Positions 36,343-48,233 of a stretch of 64,000 nt of DNA are shown here, one piece after another (positions within the stretch are counted from its first letter, which is position 1; the number at the start of each line of letters is the position of its first letter). The stretch spans positions 1 through 64,000 of the forward strand of contig CALGND010000142.1 of NCBI GenBank assembly GCA_937958675.1. The letters are read 5' to 3'. The notes under the pieces are model-generated. The model saw nothing but the letters and a program-made list of their open reading frames with translations. It did no database searches and was not told the origin of the DNA. Source of the DNA: an uncultured Granulosicoccaceae bacterium. GTDB lineage: Bacteria > Pseudomonadota > Gammaproteobacteria > Granulosicoccales > Granulosicoccaceae. The position numbers and the translations under genes are program-made.

Positions 36343-38613
36343 TTAGAAATCGCGTAGTACTCGCTGCCATTCATAATAAGCAGACTTAGGCAAATACTTA
36401 TCAGTGAACATCAACGGCTGGAAGTTGGATCTCCACGAGTAACGATCGGTATAGCCCCAACTTTGCAATGCCTTACAGCGCGGTTGGCGTAAGCAGATTT
36501 CCATAACTCGTCGATAAATTTCGGCTTGCAAGCCATCGTTCTGACCATTAAACATCGCCACATCAAATTCTGTAATGTAGATATCCATACCTAAATTAGC
36601 AAAGCGTTCAAAATTACGTTCAACGCTATCGTAATCCGAAAAATCATCGCGCAAGTGCATTTGAAATCCGACACCGTCTATTGGTGTGCCAGCCGCAATC
36701 TCCTCTTGCACCATTCTATACATGGCGTCTGATTTAGGATTTATCCACGCAACGTCATAGTCGTTATAGATCATCACCGCATTAGGGTCCTCTTGATCAG
36801 CAGTAATAAACGCATCACGGACATAATCTTTACCCATACCTTTAAACCAAATCGAATTACGGTAAGAGCCGTCTTCTTCAAATGATTCGTTGACAACATC
36901 CCATACTGCCACTCGACCGCGATAACGGCTAACCAGCGCTCGGATATGCTCGCGCATAACTTGTTGGGCATTAGACGGGTCCAGTAGTTGCACCCAACCC
37001 GGTAGCTGGGCATACCAAACTAGAGGATGCCCGTGCAGATCCATGCCATTTTGTTCCGCATAGTTTGCCACTTCGTCAGCATCTTCCCACTTGAACAAGC
37101 CACGTTGCGGCTGTATCCAGCCCATCTTGTGAGAGTTCTCTGGAGTAACAATGTTAAATTCTTCTGCCGCTATATCGCGATATAGCTGCGAATCAGCCAC
37201 TTTGCTTGCTTGTAGTACAGCCGCGTAACCAATCTTAAAGCCACGCCGATCGGCTAGATCACGCAGACGTTCGCCGTTACGGTTAAACGTTGATGGATCA
37301 ACCACTGACACCGTTATTGTGCTCTCAAAGCTTAACGACGAATCGACTGCATCCACAGCGCGAAAACTAGCTTGCGTATCACCTAAGTCACCAAAGTCCG
37401 TCAACCAATTTAGATTACGCGTGCCATCACCGTTATCGACAAATTCGGAACCCTGCGGAATACTCAAAGCACTTAAATTGGGTACCGTAAAATCCGGATC
37501 AACTGGTTGCACGCGTTGCGTTAAGGTGTCACCTGCTCGTATTGTTGGGTTGCGGATGCCATTGATAACTGGTGGAAAGTTAACAACACGATTGGGATCA
37601 CGCACCACGTTTATGCGGATACTTTGATTAGTTCTGATAGAAGAGTTATTCGCATCTATAGTAGAAAACTGAACATAAGTATCACCGACATCGATCGGGT
37701 ATGGCTGCCAACTAAACGTGCGCGTGCCATCACCATTATCTTTAAAACTTGCTCTCTCTGGTAGTGGATCTACCGCCAAGCCTGGGACTGAACCATCATC
37801 ATCTTTCGCTACAACCCGCAACGATAAGGTGTCACCTAAGGTTACGAACTGATCTTGTAAGCCAACAAAAAACGGAGCGCCTTCGACCGCCGATCCCACT
37901 GGGTTTATCGGGTTGCTTGGGATAACAACTGCATTTGGTGATGTGACGGAAAGCTTAACTGTTTCGCCCGAGCGTAAGCTAGGTTCGTTTTCATCGTAAG
38001 CTACAAAGTTGATAGTGAAATCACCGACTTGTTGAGCATTGGGTTGCCAACGAAATTGACGTGTGCCATCTCGGTTGTCATCAAAGCTAGCACCCGCTGG
38101 AAGCGAATCAACAAATAGTGCCGGTACAACCCCCTCTGGATCAACCGGTGTAACACGAAACGATACAGCTTCACCGACCTGCACTGATCTATCAGATAGG
38201 GGTTCAACTCTCGGCGCTTGGTTACCATTGGACTGACTAGCTTGGCCAGTTGAGTTAACAGTAACGGTTACGCTAACTGAAGAGCGCAAGTTAGGGTCAC
38301 TTGCGTCAATTGCTTCAAACGTAATAAGGCGTGACCCAATATCATTCGAGCTAGGAATCCATTTAAAAGTACGCGTACCATTTCGGTTATCAAGAAATGT
38401 TGCACCGTCAGGCATGTTGCTAACTGTCAATCCAGGCACCACACGCTCAGGGTCACGGGGCACAACGACTACTTCGACGGTACCACCAGCGGACACTACC
38501 TGATCAGCAATCGGATCAATTACTGGAGGAAGATTAGCGAGCGCAACGGGGCTTAACAACAAGCCACCGGTTAAGCTTAAGGCGTATCCGCATCGTGCGA
38601 TCTTGTTTGGCAT
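36343..38613 (-). CDS. Secreted GH10 endo-1,4-beta-xylanase with four Ig-like repeats
   Basis: I prefer the start at ATG 38613 (MPNKIARCGYALSL), which gives a good signal peptide ending near VALA; the product is 756 residues. Four Ig/cadherin-like repeats of about 105 residues fill residues ~30-430, each with the pattern N-x-PP-x-I, DP-x-x-x-VP and DNxDGTRxFxW. A GH10 catalytic domain follows. The acid/base Glu is in WDVVNESF and the nucleophile in IYITEFDV, with HGHPLVWY and NSHKMGW as further hallmarks. It cleaves xylan outside the cell; the repeats probably act as spacers or adhesion modules. Confidence 0.92.
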   Translation of the reverse strand: MPNKIARCGYALSLTGGLLLSPVALANLPPVIDPIADQVVSAGGTVEVVVVPRDPERVVPGLTVSNMPDGATFLDNRNGTRTFKWIPSSNDIGSRLITFEAIDASDPNLRSSVSVTVTVNSTGQASQSNGNQAPRVEPLSDRSVQVGEAVSFRVTPVDPEGVVPALFVDSLPAGASFDDNRDGTRQFRWQPNAQQVGDFTINFVAYDENEPSLRSGETVKLSVTSPNAVVIPSNPINPVGSAVEGAPFFVGLQDQFVTLGDTLSLRVVAKDDDGSVPGLAVDPLPERASFKDNGDGTRTFSWQPYPIDVGDTYVQFSTIDANNSSIRTNQSIRINVVRDPNRVVNFPPVINGIRNPTIRAGDTLTQRVQPVDPDFTVPNLSALSIPQGSEFVDNGDGTRNLNWLTDFGDLGDTQASFRAVDAVDSSLSFESTITVSVVDPSTFNRNGERLRDLADRRGFKIGYAAVLQASKVADSQLYRDIAAEEFNIVTPENSHKMGWIQPQRGLFKWEDADEVANYAEQNGMDLHGHPLVWYAQLPGWVQLLDPSNAQQVMREHIRALVSRYRGRVAVWDVVNESFEEDGSYRNSIWFKGMGKDYVRDAFITADQEDPNAVMIYNDYDVAWINPKSDAMYRMVQEEIAAGTPIDGVGFQMHLRDDFSDYDSVERNFERFANLGMDIYITEFDVAMFNGQNDGLQAEIYRRVMEICLRQPRCKALQSWGYTDRYSWRSNFQPLMFTDKYLPKSAYYEWQRVLRDF

Positions 38614-38828
38614 TTTTAAGGTATTACCGTAACGAAAAGCATCTACAAAGCAGGGATTAGGCCGTTTACCTATCAAACGTTACGAAAATGTGTTGTGGTT
38701 CACATCAATTGATCACTCGATTCGCCGGAAATTCGACACCACTTAGCCCTCTCTTGACGCTCAGCAATCCAACCCCACATTATGTGCATCAGCTACACTT
38801 CTTGCTGTTAAGAGCATCCAGCCAAAGC

Positions 38829-39542
38829 ATGATCAGTAAAAACGTAACACCAAACCTGATAGCAGCCGCAATAATGGCTATCAGCTTTCTGTTTCCAAAC
38901 TCCTATCAAGCGGTCATTTTCAGTACCGGCTTGTTTGCGCTCTCAGGTGCGCTAACCAACTGGCTGGCGGTGCATATGCTGTTTGAAAAGGTACCTGGCT
39001 TGCACGGCTCGGGCGTTATCGTCACCCACTTTGAGCAGTTTAAAACCGGCATTCTCAAAATGGTACACGAGCAATTGTTCAGTAAAGACAAAGTTCAGAA
39101 GGTACTAGCGAACAAGGCTTCATCACCGATAGACCTTGAGCCCATATTAAAAAACCTCGACCTAGACGCCGCGTACGATCAGCTTGTGGCCACAGTAATG
39201 GATTCATCGTTTGGTGGCATGCTAGGCATGATGGGCGGTGAGAGTGCCTTGGATTCCATGCGTGACCCCTTTAAAACGCGCATGAGTAAATTTTTGCACG
39301 ATGCTGCAAAATCCCCACGTTTTCAAGAAGCGGTTCAAGCTCAGGTCCAAAACATGACCAGTAGCGATCAGTTTCTCAATAGGCTTGATACGATATTGCG
39401 CGAACGCTTGGACGAACTAACACCTGAAATGGTGCGCGATATCATGCAAAGCATGATCCGCAAACACTTAGGCTGGCTAGTGGTATGGGGTGGTGTTTTT
39501 GGCGGTTTGATCGGGTTAGTGGCAGGGGTTCTGCAGTTGTAA
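38829..39542 (+). CDS. DUF445 family membrane protein
   Basis: The start is ATG 38829 (MISKNVTPNLIAAAI); the frame extends upstream but without family features. The 237-residue product has an N-terminal membrane hairpin with SGALTNWLAVHMLFEKVPGLHGSGVI, the DUF445 motif, a central helical domain and a C-terminal membrane helix with WGGVFGGLIGLVAG. Function is unknown; it is widespread in bacteria. It diverges from the xylanase gene and converges with the HopJ-family gene, with 3 bp between their ends. Confidence 0.8.
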   Translation: MISKNVTPNLIAAAIMAISFLFPNSYQAVIFSTGLFALSGALTNWLAVHMLFEKVPGLHGSGVIVTHFEQFKTGILKMVHEQLFSKDKVQKVLANKASSPIDLEPILKNLDLDAAYDQLVATVMDSSFGGMLGMMGGESALDSMRDPFKTRMSKFLHDAAKSPRFQEAVQAQVQNMTSSDQFLNRLDTILRERLDELTPEMVRDIMQSMIRKHLGWLVVWGGVFGGLIGLVAGVLQL

Positions 39543-39545
39543 TAG

Positions 39546-39899
39546 TTAACCTGTAGCCCTTAACGGTATGCCATCAAACTCGATACCTGCCCACCCTGTT
39601 TTCTGAAACTGTCGAATGTTGGGGTGGCTATCGCCTTCGGGATTCTTGAGCACATCGGCTCGGTAAAAAGCGCCAAAACACGCTAGCGTTTGTGCTTCGT
39701 TTAGATCATGCAATCTGGCAAACGAGAGCACTTTACACGACCCCGAATTTTGACCCGGCTCGTTATAGAGTTCGTGGTTTCTGAACCCAGTGGGTATAAA
39801 CGTATACATCGAATTGATCAAAGCGACCACATCCGGGAACTCGACAGAACTTGGATCTGTTTCGAGCTTATTCAACAAAAACTCTAATTCCATCGCCAT
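39546..39899 (-). CDS. HopJ-family protein
   Basis: The 117-residue product matches HopJ-family proteins across its length: FLLNKLETDPSSVEFPD, YTFIPTGFRN, GQNSGSCKVLSFARLH, ACFGAFYR and HPNIRQFQKTGWAGI. The type III effector name comes from a Pseudomonas syringae protein. The family is common in free-living gammaproteobacteria with no secretion system, and none is visible here. It is cytoplasmic with unknown function. Confidence 0.85.
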   Translation of the reverse strand: MAMELEFLLNKLETDPSSVEFPDVVALINSMYTFIPTGFRNHELYNEPGQNSGSCKVLSFARLHDLNEAQTLACFGAFYRADVLKNPEGDSHPNIRQFQKTGWAGIEFDGIPLRATG

Positions 39900-40097
39900 A
39901 CAAGACTCATCTTTTCTATTTAATCGTTGTGCTCAATCGCTGCGCAAATCGCTCTGCTCTATAGCCACTTCATCACACAAACAAAGTGATTGGCAGGAAC
40001 ACCTAAGCACAAGTATGGCTCAGCAGTATGTTTCTTGCCAGTGCACTCGATAAAATTCTATCTAAACACGCGCTTAAATATCCACAAACCCTTATTT

Positions 40098-42401
40098 TTA
40101 TGAGTTTGTTTCACCGTGCGACAGTTTGTAATCGATCGCATCCACCGCGGCAATAGCGCACAAATTGACTATACCCCTAACCGTGGTGGATTCGGTAACA
40201 ACATGTGCGGGGCGATTTAACCCCATCAGCATAGGACCGACAGGTAATGCACCACCCAGAACCTTCATCACATTGTAGGAGATATTGGCAGCATCCAAGT
40301 TTGGCATAACCAGCACATTGGCACTACCGGAAAACGCAGTATTGGGGAAAATCCGACTGCGAGTTTCTTCCGACAAGGCCGCGTCCGCGTGCATCTCTCC
40401 TTCAACTGCAAGCTCCGGATAACGCGATCTCATAAGTTTATAGGCGTCTCGCATTTTGACAGCGCTCTCGTTGTTGCGACTGCCAAAATTTGAATGCGAT
40501 AGCAAACCAATCTTTGGCTCCATGCCAAAACGGGTGACAAGGTTGGCCGCCATATTGGCCGTCTCAGAAATCTCCTCAGCACTTGGGTCAACCGAAACAT
40601 GTGTATCAGTAAGAAACACTGTGCCGGTATCCTGGATCATTAGCATCAATGCAGAACAGTCGCTAACATCTTCACGGATACCAATGATGTCGCATAAATA
40701 GCGCAGGTGACGAGCATAAGCACCTTGAGTGCCGCACAGCATTGCATCAGCTTCAAAGTTGCGAACCAGCAATGCACCAAGAGCAGTCGAGCGGGTTCGA
40801 ATGACATTAGCGGCATATTCAGGAGACACACCTGCCCTGCCCATCAACTCATGGTAGCTATCGACATGGCGATCAAAATCAGGGTTATTAAAAGGGTCTA
40901 GTACTTCAAATCCTTCACCAATGTTCAGCCGTAAACCCATCTCCTCTATTCTGCTTCTGACTATATCCGGCCGACCTATTAATACTGGTCGGCAGATTTC
41001 ATCGTCGACAATGATTTGCACCGCATTAAGTACACGCGTTGATTCACCCTCAGCCAACACTACACGTTGCATGCTAGCTTGCGCGCGCTCAAACACAGGC
41101 TTCATAACTAAGCCTGAGCGGAAGATAAAATGCCGAAGCTTACGCTCATAGGCAGCGAAGTCTTCGATGGGGCGTGTTGCAACACCACTATCCATTGCCG
41201 CTTTAGCGACACGCATAGGAATGTTGGTCATTAGACGCGGATCAAACGGCTTTGGTATTAAGTATTCTTTACCGAATCGAAATGGCTGCCCGCCGTAAGC
41301 TGCAGATACAACGTCAGATGCTTCCATGGTAGCGATATCAGCAATGGCTTCCACACAAGCCAATTGCATTGCCGTATTGATTTCGGTCGCACCAACATCC
41401 AGCGCCCCGCGAAAAAGAAACGGAAAACACAGTACGTTATTAACTTGATTAGGAAAATCAGATCGACCAGTGGCAACAATCGCATCATCGCGTACCTTGT
41501 GCACCTCGTCAGGATGGATCTCTGGATCTGGGTTGGCCAGTGCCAATATAAACGGCTTAGGCGCCATCCGAGCTGCTTGCTCCCCTATGAGCGTATTAGG
41601 GCCCGATAAACCTAAAAATATATCAGCGTTATCGATAACATCATCGAGTGTGCGCGCATTGGTATCTAAGGCGAAAACTTGCTTATATTCATCAATCGGT
41701 TCTTCACGGCCGTTGTAAATAACGCCGCTTCTATCGCATACCGCAATATTTGATTTTTGCATGCCCATTGACACTAACAGTTTTAAGCATGCAAGTGCCG
41801 CAGCCCCAGCACCTGTACACACCAATTTAACGTCTTCAATTTTTTTATCGGCTAAGCGTAAGCCATTGCGAATGGCTGCAGCTACCACAATTGCTGTGCC
41901 GTGTTGATCGTCATGAAACACTGGGATATTCATGCGTTCGCGTAACTTTTCTTCGATTACAAAGCACTCAGGCGCTTTTATGTCCTCAAGGTTAATACCA
42001 CCAAAGGTGGGCTCAAGTAAGGAGACCGCATCGACAAAACGATCCACATCTTCAGTGTCGAGCTCTAGATCAAACACATCGACATTGGCAAACTTTTTAA
42101 ATAAAACTGCCTTGCCTTCCATTACTGGCTTCGATGCCAAGGCTCCGATATTACCCAAGCCAAGCACGGCAGTGCCATTAGTAATAACTGCTACTAAGTT
42201 GCTGCGCGCAGTAAGCTCAGCAACCTGCTGTTCATCTTCATCGATAGCCAGGCAAGCGGCAGCCACGCCAGGAGAGTAGGCCAGCGCAAGATCACGCTGG
42301 TTAACCATGTTTTTAGTAGCACTAATCTCCAATTTGCCCGGAACAGGATATCGGTGATAGTCGAGAGCGGCCTTATCTAGCTTCTTATCCAATTTACCCA
42401 C
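40098..42401 (-). CDS. maeB: NADP-dependent malic enzyme, MaeB type with phosphotransacetylase-like domain
   Basis: The 767-residue product has a malic-enzyme half ([54 protein letters not shown]) and a C-terminal phosphotransacetylase-like domain from ~430, which in this class is regulatory. It converts malate to pyruvate with NADPH formation. The annotated start is GTG 42401. A TTG at 42392 is better spaced after AGAGGTGG, so the true start may be three codons in. A perfect 12-bp hairpin stands ~19 bp upstream. Confidence 0.94.
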   Translation of the reverse strand: MGKLDKKLDKAALDYHRYPVPGKLEISATKNMVNQRDLALAYSPGVAAACLAIDEDEQQVAELTARSNLVAVITNGTAVLGLGNIGALASKPVMEGKAVLFKKFANVDVFDLELDTEDVDRFVDAVSLLEPTFGGINLEDIKAPECFVIEEKLRERMNIPVFHDDQHGTAIVVAAAIRNGLRLADKKIEDVKLVCTGAGAAALACLKLLVSMGMQKSNIAVCDRSGVIYNGREEPIDEYKQVFALDTNARTLDDVIDNADIFLGLSGPNTLIGEQAARMAPKPFILALANPDPEIHPDEVHKVRDDAIVATGRSDFPNQVNNVLCFPFLFRGALDVGATEINTAMQLACVEAIADIATMEASDVVSAAYGGQPFRFGKEYLIPKPFDPRLMTNIPMRVAKAAMDSGVATRPIEDFAAYERKLRHFIFRSGLVMKPVFERAQASMQRVVLAEGESTRVLNAVQIIVDDEICRPVLIGRPDIVRSRIEEMGLRLNIGEGFEVLDPFNNPDFDRHVDSYHELMGRAGVSPEYAANVIRTRSTALGALLVRNFEADAMLCGTQGAYARHLRYLCDIIGIREDVSDCSALMLMIQDTGTVFLTDTHVSVDPSAEEISETANMAANLVTRFGMEPKIGLLSHSNFGSRNNESAVKMRDAYKLMRSRYPELAVEGEMHADAALSEETRSRIFPNTAFSGSANVLVMPNLDAANISYNVMKVLGGALPVGPMLMGLNRPAHVVTESTTVRGIVNLCAIAAVDAIDYKLSHGETNS

Positions 42402-42419
42402 CTCTTTATTAGGTTTGTT

Positions 42420-42454
42420 TTTTTGCTGATTAATTTGCTGTAAATCAGCAAAAA
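42420..42454 (-). promoter_or_regulatory. 12-bp perfect hairpin between leuA and maeB
   Basis: TTTTTGCTGATT and AATCAGCAAAAA pair perfectly around an 11-base loop. It lies 10 bp past the leuA stop and ~19 bp before the maeB start. The T-rich arm comes first in both directions, so no U-tract trails the stem as in a standard terminator. It could still stabilise the leuA 3' end or affect maeB translation. Confidence 0.45.
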
Positions 42455-42463
42455 TCTGATTGC

Positions 42464-44340
<1,877 letters not shown>

Positions 44341-44397
44341 AACTCTCTTTGGAATGGTTCGCCAAGTGTTTGGCAATTGGTTATCTGATACAAGCTA

Positions 44398-44439
44398 CTT
44401 AGTAATATTTGCTTAGTAATATTTTCTTAGTAACAAACC
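44398..44439. repeat. Tandem 14-bp repeats upstream of leuA
   Basis: CTTAGTAATATTT begins at 44398 and 44412, and a diverged CTTAGTAACAAACC follows at 44426, an exact 14-bp period. The array lies ~60 bp beyond the small ORF start in the presumed leuA promoter region. It is AT-rich and could bind a regulator or bend DNA. The rest of 44341-44602 shows nothing identifiable. Confidence 0.5.
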
Positions 44440-44602
44440 TAGTAAAAGATGGCTGGCACAGCTCCCGACGCCCTATAGAGAGGCCGGGTTAATAAGCAGC
44501 AGTGACAGTAATTGAGAGGTCATAACATGAGAGTAACGAGGCTGGCGCGCGCGGTCAAGTACATACGCGAACATAATAGGTAGAAATGAAGCAGAAAAAG
44601 CA

Positions 44603-44917
44603 TCATTCGTCTGGGGTTATATTGCTTAGCCCGTTCGCGGATGGGGTATTTTCAGGCTGCCCTTGCGTTGCAGACGCTTCTTGCTTGCGCGCAGCTAGTA
44701 CGGGGCGCAGCAGCTTTTCGAGCCCGTTCGCCTTGATTTCGTAAATTAGCGCCATTTGTCGCCCCAAATGCCCACTAGGGTAGCCTTGCTGCTTAAACCA
44801 CACCACATAGGGCTCTGGCAAATCCAGTAAAGGCGTGCCCTTGAACCGACCAAAAGGCATCGGTAACGCAGCCGCTGCGAGGACTTCCTCAGAAAGCATG
44901 TCCAAATCTATGGTCAT
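44603..44917 (-). CDS. DUF3820 family protein
   Basis: The 104-residue product carries the DUF3820 core PMPFGRFKGTPLLDLPEPYVVWF, then GHLGRQMALIYEIKANGLE. The family is described as putative quorum-sensing-regulated; the biochemical role is unknown. The last ~30 residues are a polar, low-complexity tail. It stands alone, diverging from the small membrane-protein gene at 45024. Confidence 0.8.
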   Translation of the reverse strand: MTIDLDMLSEEVLAAAALPMPFGRFKGTPLLDLPEPYVVWFKQQGYPSGHLGRQMALIYEIKANGLEKLLRPVLAARKQEASATQGQPENTPSANGLSNITPDE

Positions 44918-45023
44918 CGTTCACCCCTGCCATTTACTGACGCTTTTGATGCAAAATTTGCGTTAGTCTCGGCATAGACTAACCCACGGAACCATATTCT
45001 ACTTAAAATGATGAGGGCTTTAA

Positions 45024-45281
45024 ATGCGCATGATCTTTCCAGCGGTGCTGGCGATACTAGGCGGCCTTTGCGGCCTTCTGATAAACAAATTGATATCCAG
45101 CAGCACCTTAGCGCCGCAAGCTAGTGCAATTGCAGGTGTGATTGGTGCGTTTGCGGGTTTGTTGATTCGTGATTATGCCGACATTCATCTAGGCAACGAT
45201 CTAATAGCCACGCTAATCGCGGCCCTGCTAGGTGCTTCCTTGTTATCGTTGATTGCCAACCTTGCTTTGGGCAAACGCTGA
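45024..45281 (+). CDS. Small membrane protein of unknown family
   Basis: The 85-residue product has three hydrophobic helices rich in Gly, Ala, Leu and Ile, loosely like GlsB-type small membrane proteins (LGGLCGLLINKL, AGVIGAFAGLLIRDYADIHLG). I do not recognise a specific family. Its 3' end overlaps the convergent receiver-like gene by 39 bases, so both strands are coding there if both genes are real. Confidence 0.55.
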   Translation: MRMIFPAVLAILGGLCGLLINKLISSSTLAPQASAIAGVIGAFAGLLIRDYADIHLGNDLIATLIAALLGASLLSLIANLALGKR

Positions 45282-45752
45282 TTCGCTGGGCTGCCCCTGC
45301 TCGCCGATTTCACTTCCCTCAATCGCGCCTATCAGCTCGGCCATACTAATGGGCCAAGCTAGACCCAGCGCATTAACCGGCCAGTCGGTTCGTTGTTCAG
45401 CTAACTCAATGGCATTGATACCCGTCAGCATCAACTGAGGTTTTGCTTGACGCATCTGCCGATTGATATTCATGCAAAGCTGGACGGCACCCATACCAGA
45501 CAACTCTGTATCAATGGCAACAGCGTCAAATTTATCCGTATGAATCATCTCCAACGCATTCTCAGCGTTGTGAGCCGTGTGTACTAAGTAATTGGTTTGT
45601 TCTAATTGAGCTTTTAACACACGCACAATATGCGCCTGGTTAAATACCAACAGTATGCGGCGACGAGTATTGTTGCCCTCGCGCTCCATACCGGGCTTTA
45701 TGTCAAACACTGCACCTACATTTGCAGCATCTGTCGAAGCATCTATCGACAT
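45243..45752 (-). CDS. Degenerate response-regulator receiver protein
   Basis: The 169-residue product has one CheY-like receiver fold (residues ~31-145) and no output domain. The acidic pair at the end of strand 1 is replaced (LLVFNQ where LLVVDD is typical). The phosphoacceptor Asp (VAIDTELSG) and the Thr (LMLTGI) remain, and the conserved Lys before Pro is missing (LAWPIS). It is therefore unlikely to be phosphorylated normally and may be a protein-interaction receiver. It overlaps the end of the small membrane-protein gene. Confidence 0.7.
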   Translation of the reverse strand: MSIDASTDAANVGAVFDIKPGMEREGNNTRRRILLVFNQAHIVRVLKAQLEQTNYLVHTAHNAENALEMIHTDKFDAVAIDTELSGMGAVQLCMNINRQMRQAKPQLMLTGINAIELAEQRTDWPVNALGLAWPISMAELIGAIEGSEIGEQGQPSESAFAQSKVGNQR

Positions 45753-45947
45753 ATCGCGAGCCTAGTTCATTTGTTTACCTATCGGTAGCGAGTCGATACC
45801 AAACTACATAGACAGCTCAAATATGTGAATGCGATCACGAATTGTGCAAGGAAGAGGATTCAAAATCGCTATTGTCATCAACAAAAGCTCAGCCCCTACC
45901 CAGGTCGCCGCTAGCGTAACGGTAGAAACGGTAATAGGCACAGCCCC

Positions 45948-47315
45948 ATGCATTCAGTTCTAAATCTTACGTTTATGCGTAAATTGCCAAGACTCTCAGT
46001 GATAATTGCCAGCGCAGTATTAGTGAGCAACTGTGGCAGTTACGATAGCGACGACGAAAACGAGATAGACATTGGCGCTGGCACCGTCAGCAATGGAGCT
46101 ACTCTTGACGGCGGCAGTTGCGAACTATCCGACATGCGAGCTTGGGTTAGCAACAGCATGAACGACTACTACCTCTTTAGCGATCAAGTACCTACGGTCA
46201 ATCTCAATGACTATGCCGAGATTGAAACCCTAATTAGAGACTTGCGCGTGGCGCCTTTTGATCGGTTCAGCTACATCGACGATGCACAAAGCTCCAGTGC
46301 GTTTTTTAATGAGGGAAAATTGTTCGGCTTTGGTTTTCGCCTAGCAAGAACATCACAAGACGATGTACAGTTTACTTTAATCAACCCCGGCTCACCGATT
46401 GCATCCCATGATGTTAGACGTGGCGATTTTGTACGCGATATAAACGGTGTTAGCTTAGATGTCATAACTAACGAACAAGTCACCGAGTTTTTTGGCACAG
46501 GTGACGAAGTTAAAACACTGACGCTAACGATCCAACGCGGTACAGCAGAGACATTCGATGTCGACGTTACCAAGGCCATCTTCGACCTTCAAACGGTATT
46601 GGAAACAGAAGTAGTCGTAGAAGGCAATCAACGTGTAGGCTATCTTCATTTTCTAAGCTTTCTTGAAACATCAAATGCAGAACTAGATGATGCCATCAAC
46701 TATTTAGCTGGAGAAAACATCAACGAACTCGTGTTAGATTTGCGTTATAACGGTGGTGGTCGCATAAGCGTTGCCGGAAAACTCGCTGCCCAAATCGGAG
46801 GCAGTCTCGTGCAAGGCCAACCATTTGCACAGTTTCAATATAACGCTAAGTACTCAGCCAACAATCAGACTTATACGCACCCAACTCAAACAAATACTTT
46901 GGATTTAAACCGCGTATTTGTACTCACTACCGACGATACTTGTTCAGCTTCTGAAATGGTTATCAATGGCTTGCGTCCGTTCGTGGAAGTGATCACTGTG
47001 GGTAGCACGAGTTGTGGCAAACCTTACGGCACGAATGGCGAGGAAAGATGTGGCAAAGTTATGCAAGCACTTCGAGTGTCTTTTGTTAATGCCAACGGTG
47101 TAGGAGACTACTACGAAGGGATTAGCGCAGATTGCCCAGCTAACGACAACCTCAACGACACCTTAGGTAATCCTACAGAAGCATTGTTTTCGTCAGCACT
47201 AGAATATATCCGGACTGGTAGTTGTAGCGCGATTGCCCATCGCGCTAAGCCATTAAATCCTAAGCTAGACTTAATCAATCCAGCGATGATCGAGAAGCAA
47301 GGCTTGATTCGCTAA
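45948..47315 (+). CDS. S41-family peptidase lipoprotein
   Basis: The 455-residue product (446 if ATG 45975 is used) has a lipoprotein signal (VLVSNC lipobox) and a PDZ-like domain (FGFRLARTS..INPGSPIASHDVRRGDFV). The tail-specific protease domain follows, with FLSFLETSNAEL, LRYNGGGRISVA and the catalytic Ser in DDTCSASEMVINGLRP. It probably sits in the outer membrane facing the periplasm. Substrate unknown. No partner genes are adjacent. Confidence 0.85.
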   Translation: MHSVLNLTFMRKLPRLSVIIASAVLVSNCGSYDSDDENEIDIGAGTVSNGATLDGGSCELSDMRAWVSNSMNDYYLFSDQVPTVNLNDYAEIETLIRDLRVAPFDRFSYIDDAQSSSAFFNEGKLFGFGFRLARTSQDDVQFTLINPGSPIASHDVRRGDFVRDINGVSLDVITNEQVTEFFGTGDEVKTLTLTIQRGTAETFDVDVTKAIFDLQTVLETEVVVEGNQRVGYLHFLSFLETSNAELDDAINYLAGENINELVLDLRYNGGGRISVAGKLAAQIGGSLVQGQPFAQFQYNAKYSANNQTYTHPTQTNTLDLNRVFVLTTDDTCSASEMVINGLRPFVEVITVGSTSCGKPYGTNGEERCGKVMQALRVSFVNANGVGDYYEGISADCPANDNLNDTLGNPTEALFSSALEYIRTGSCSAIAHRAKPLNPKLDLINPAMIEKQGLIR

Positions 47316-47530
47316 CTAGACTCGTTCAGAAGTAAAGCATAGCTTGGGCAGCAACGATGCTGTCCTGAGTAGCGCAACTTTCTTGCGAAGGCAGTAGCTA
47401 AACTGCCGATACACCTGCCACTTGGCCGGATTCACGGCTTGTCATCAAAAAACCCCAAATAAAGCGGCTAGAGCATTGCGCAAAGAGCCTAAATACGTGA
47501 CCATGGACCTTTAATTCATGCGCTAACCAA

Positions 47531-48190
47531 ATGACGACTGTCTACCTGATTCGACATGGCCAGGCCTCTGCTGGCACTGATAACTATGATCGCCTATCCA
47601 CACTCGGGCAACGTCAATCAACCTTGTTAGGCGAGCATTGGCAGCGCTTGGATATCGCACCCGACGCGGCTTTTGCGGGCAGCCTAAAACGACAACAGCA
47701 CACCGCTCAATTGGTGCTGGAGGCGAGCAAGCTTGATTTGGCTATACAGCAACTCGATCAGCTCGATGAATACAACCATAATCATGTTGATAAGTTGTTC
47801 GCTATGGGGAAAAAAAGTGATAGCCCAGGTGGCTTAACGTTCGATGAATACCATGCAACAATGGCACGCTGGCGCGATGCCGATCCGCAAAAGCTTGAAG
47901 GCTATGAGAGCTTTCAGACATTTGAGAATCGAGGTATAGAAGCAATTCAAGCTGCTTGCAATAAAGGCCATAGCAGTGTCGCACTGTTCACTTCTGGTGG
48001 AATCGTTGCAACCGTTCTCAAACAAGTACTGGGTAAAGATTTCACTCATACGATGAAATCCATTTGGAACACGCGTAATAGCTCGGTAACCACGATGCAA
48101 GTGGAAGGAAAATCAACCTACATGGTTGATTACAACACGGTTTCGCACCTCGAGTATCATTCAGACAGATCGCTAATCACCTTAATTTAG
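47531..48190 (+). CDS. Histidine phosphatase family protein
   Basis: The 219-residue product begins with the phosphatase signature VYLIRHGQASAG, with the second His expected later in ALFTSGGIVATVL-type context (the usual T-H is S-G here). It belongs to the phosphoglycerate-mutase-like branch 1. Substrate is unknown. It is 44 bp upstream of the aminotransferase gene and may be co-transcribed with it. Confidence 0.75.
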   Translation: MTTVYLIRHGQASAGTDNYDRLSTLGQRQSTLLGEHWQRLDIAPDAAFAGSLKRQQHTAQLVLEASKLDLAIQQLDQLDEYNHNHVDKLFAMGKKSDSPGGLTFDEYHATMARWRDADPQKLEGYESFQTFENRGIEAIQAACNKGHSSVALFTSGGIVATVLKQVLGKDFTHTMKSIWNTRNSSVTTMQVEGKSTYMVDYNTVSHLEYHSDRSLITLI

Positions 48191-48233
48191 TCACGTTAGT
48201 TATAACAACAAAGAAATAAAAAATAGGTACCTC

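Noticed and set aside
39546-39899. Type III secretion effector (HopJ)
   Set aside because: The family name is historical; no secretion genes are present and the family is common in non-pathogens.
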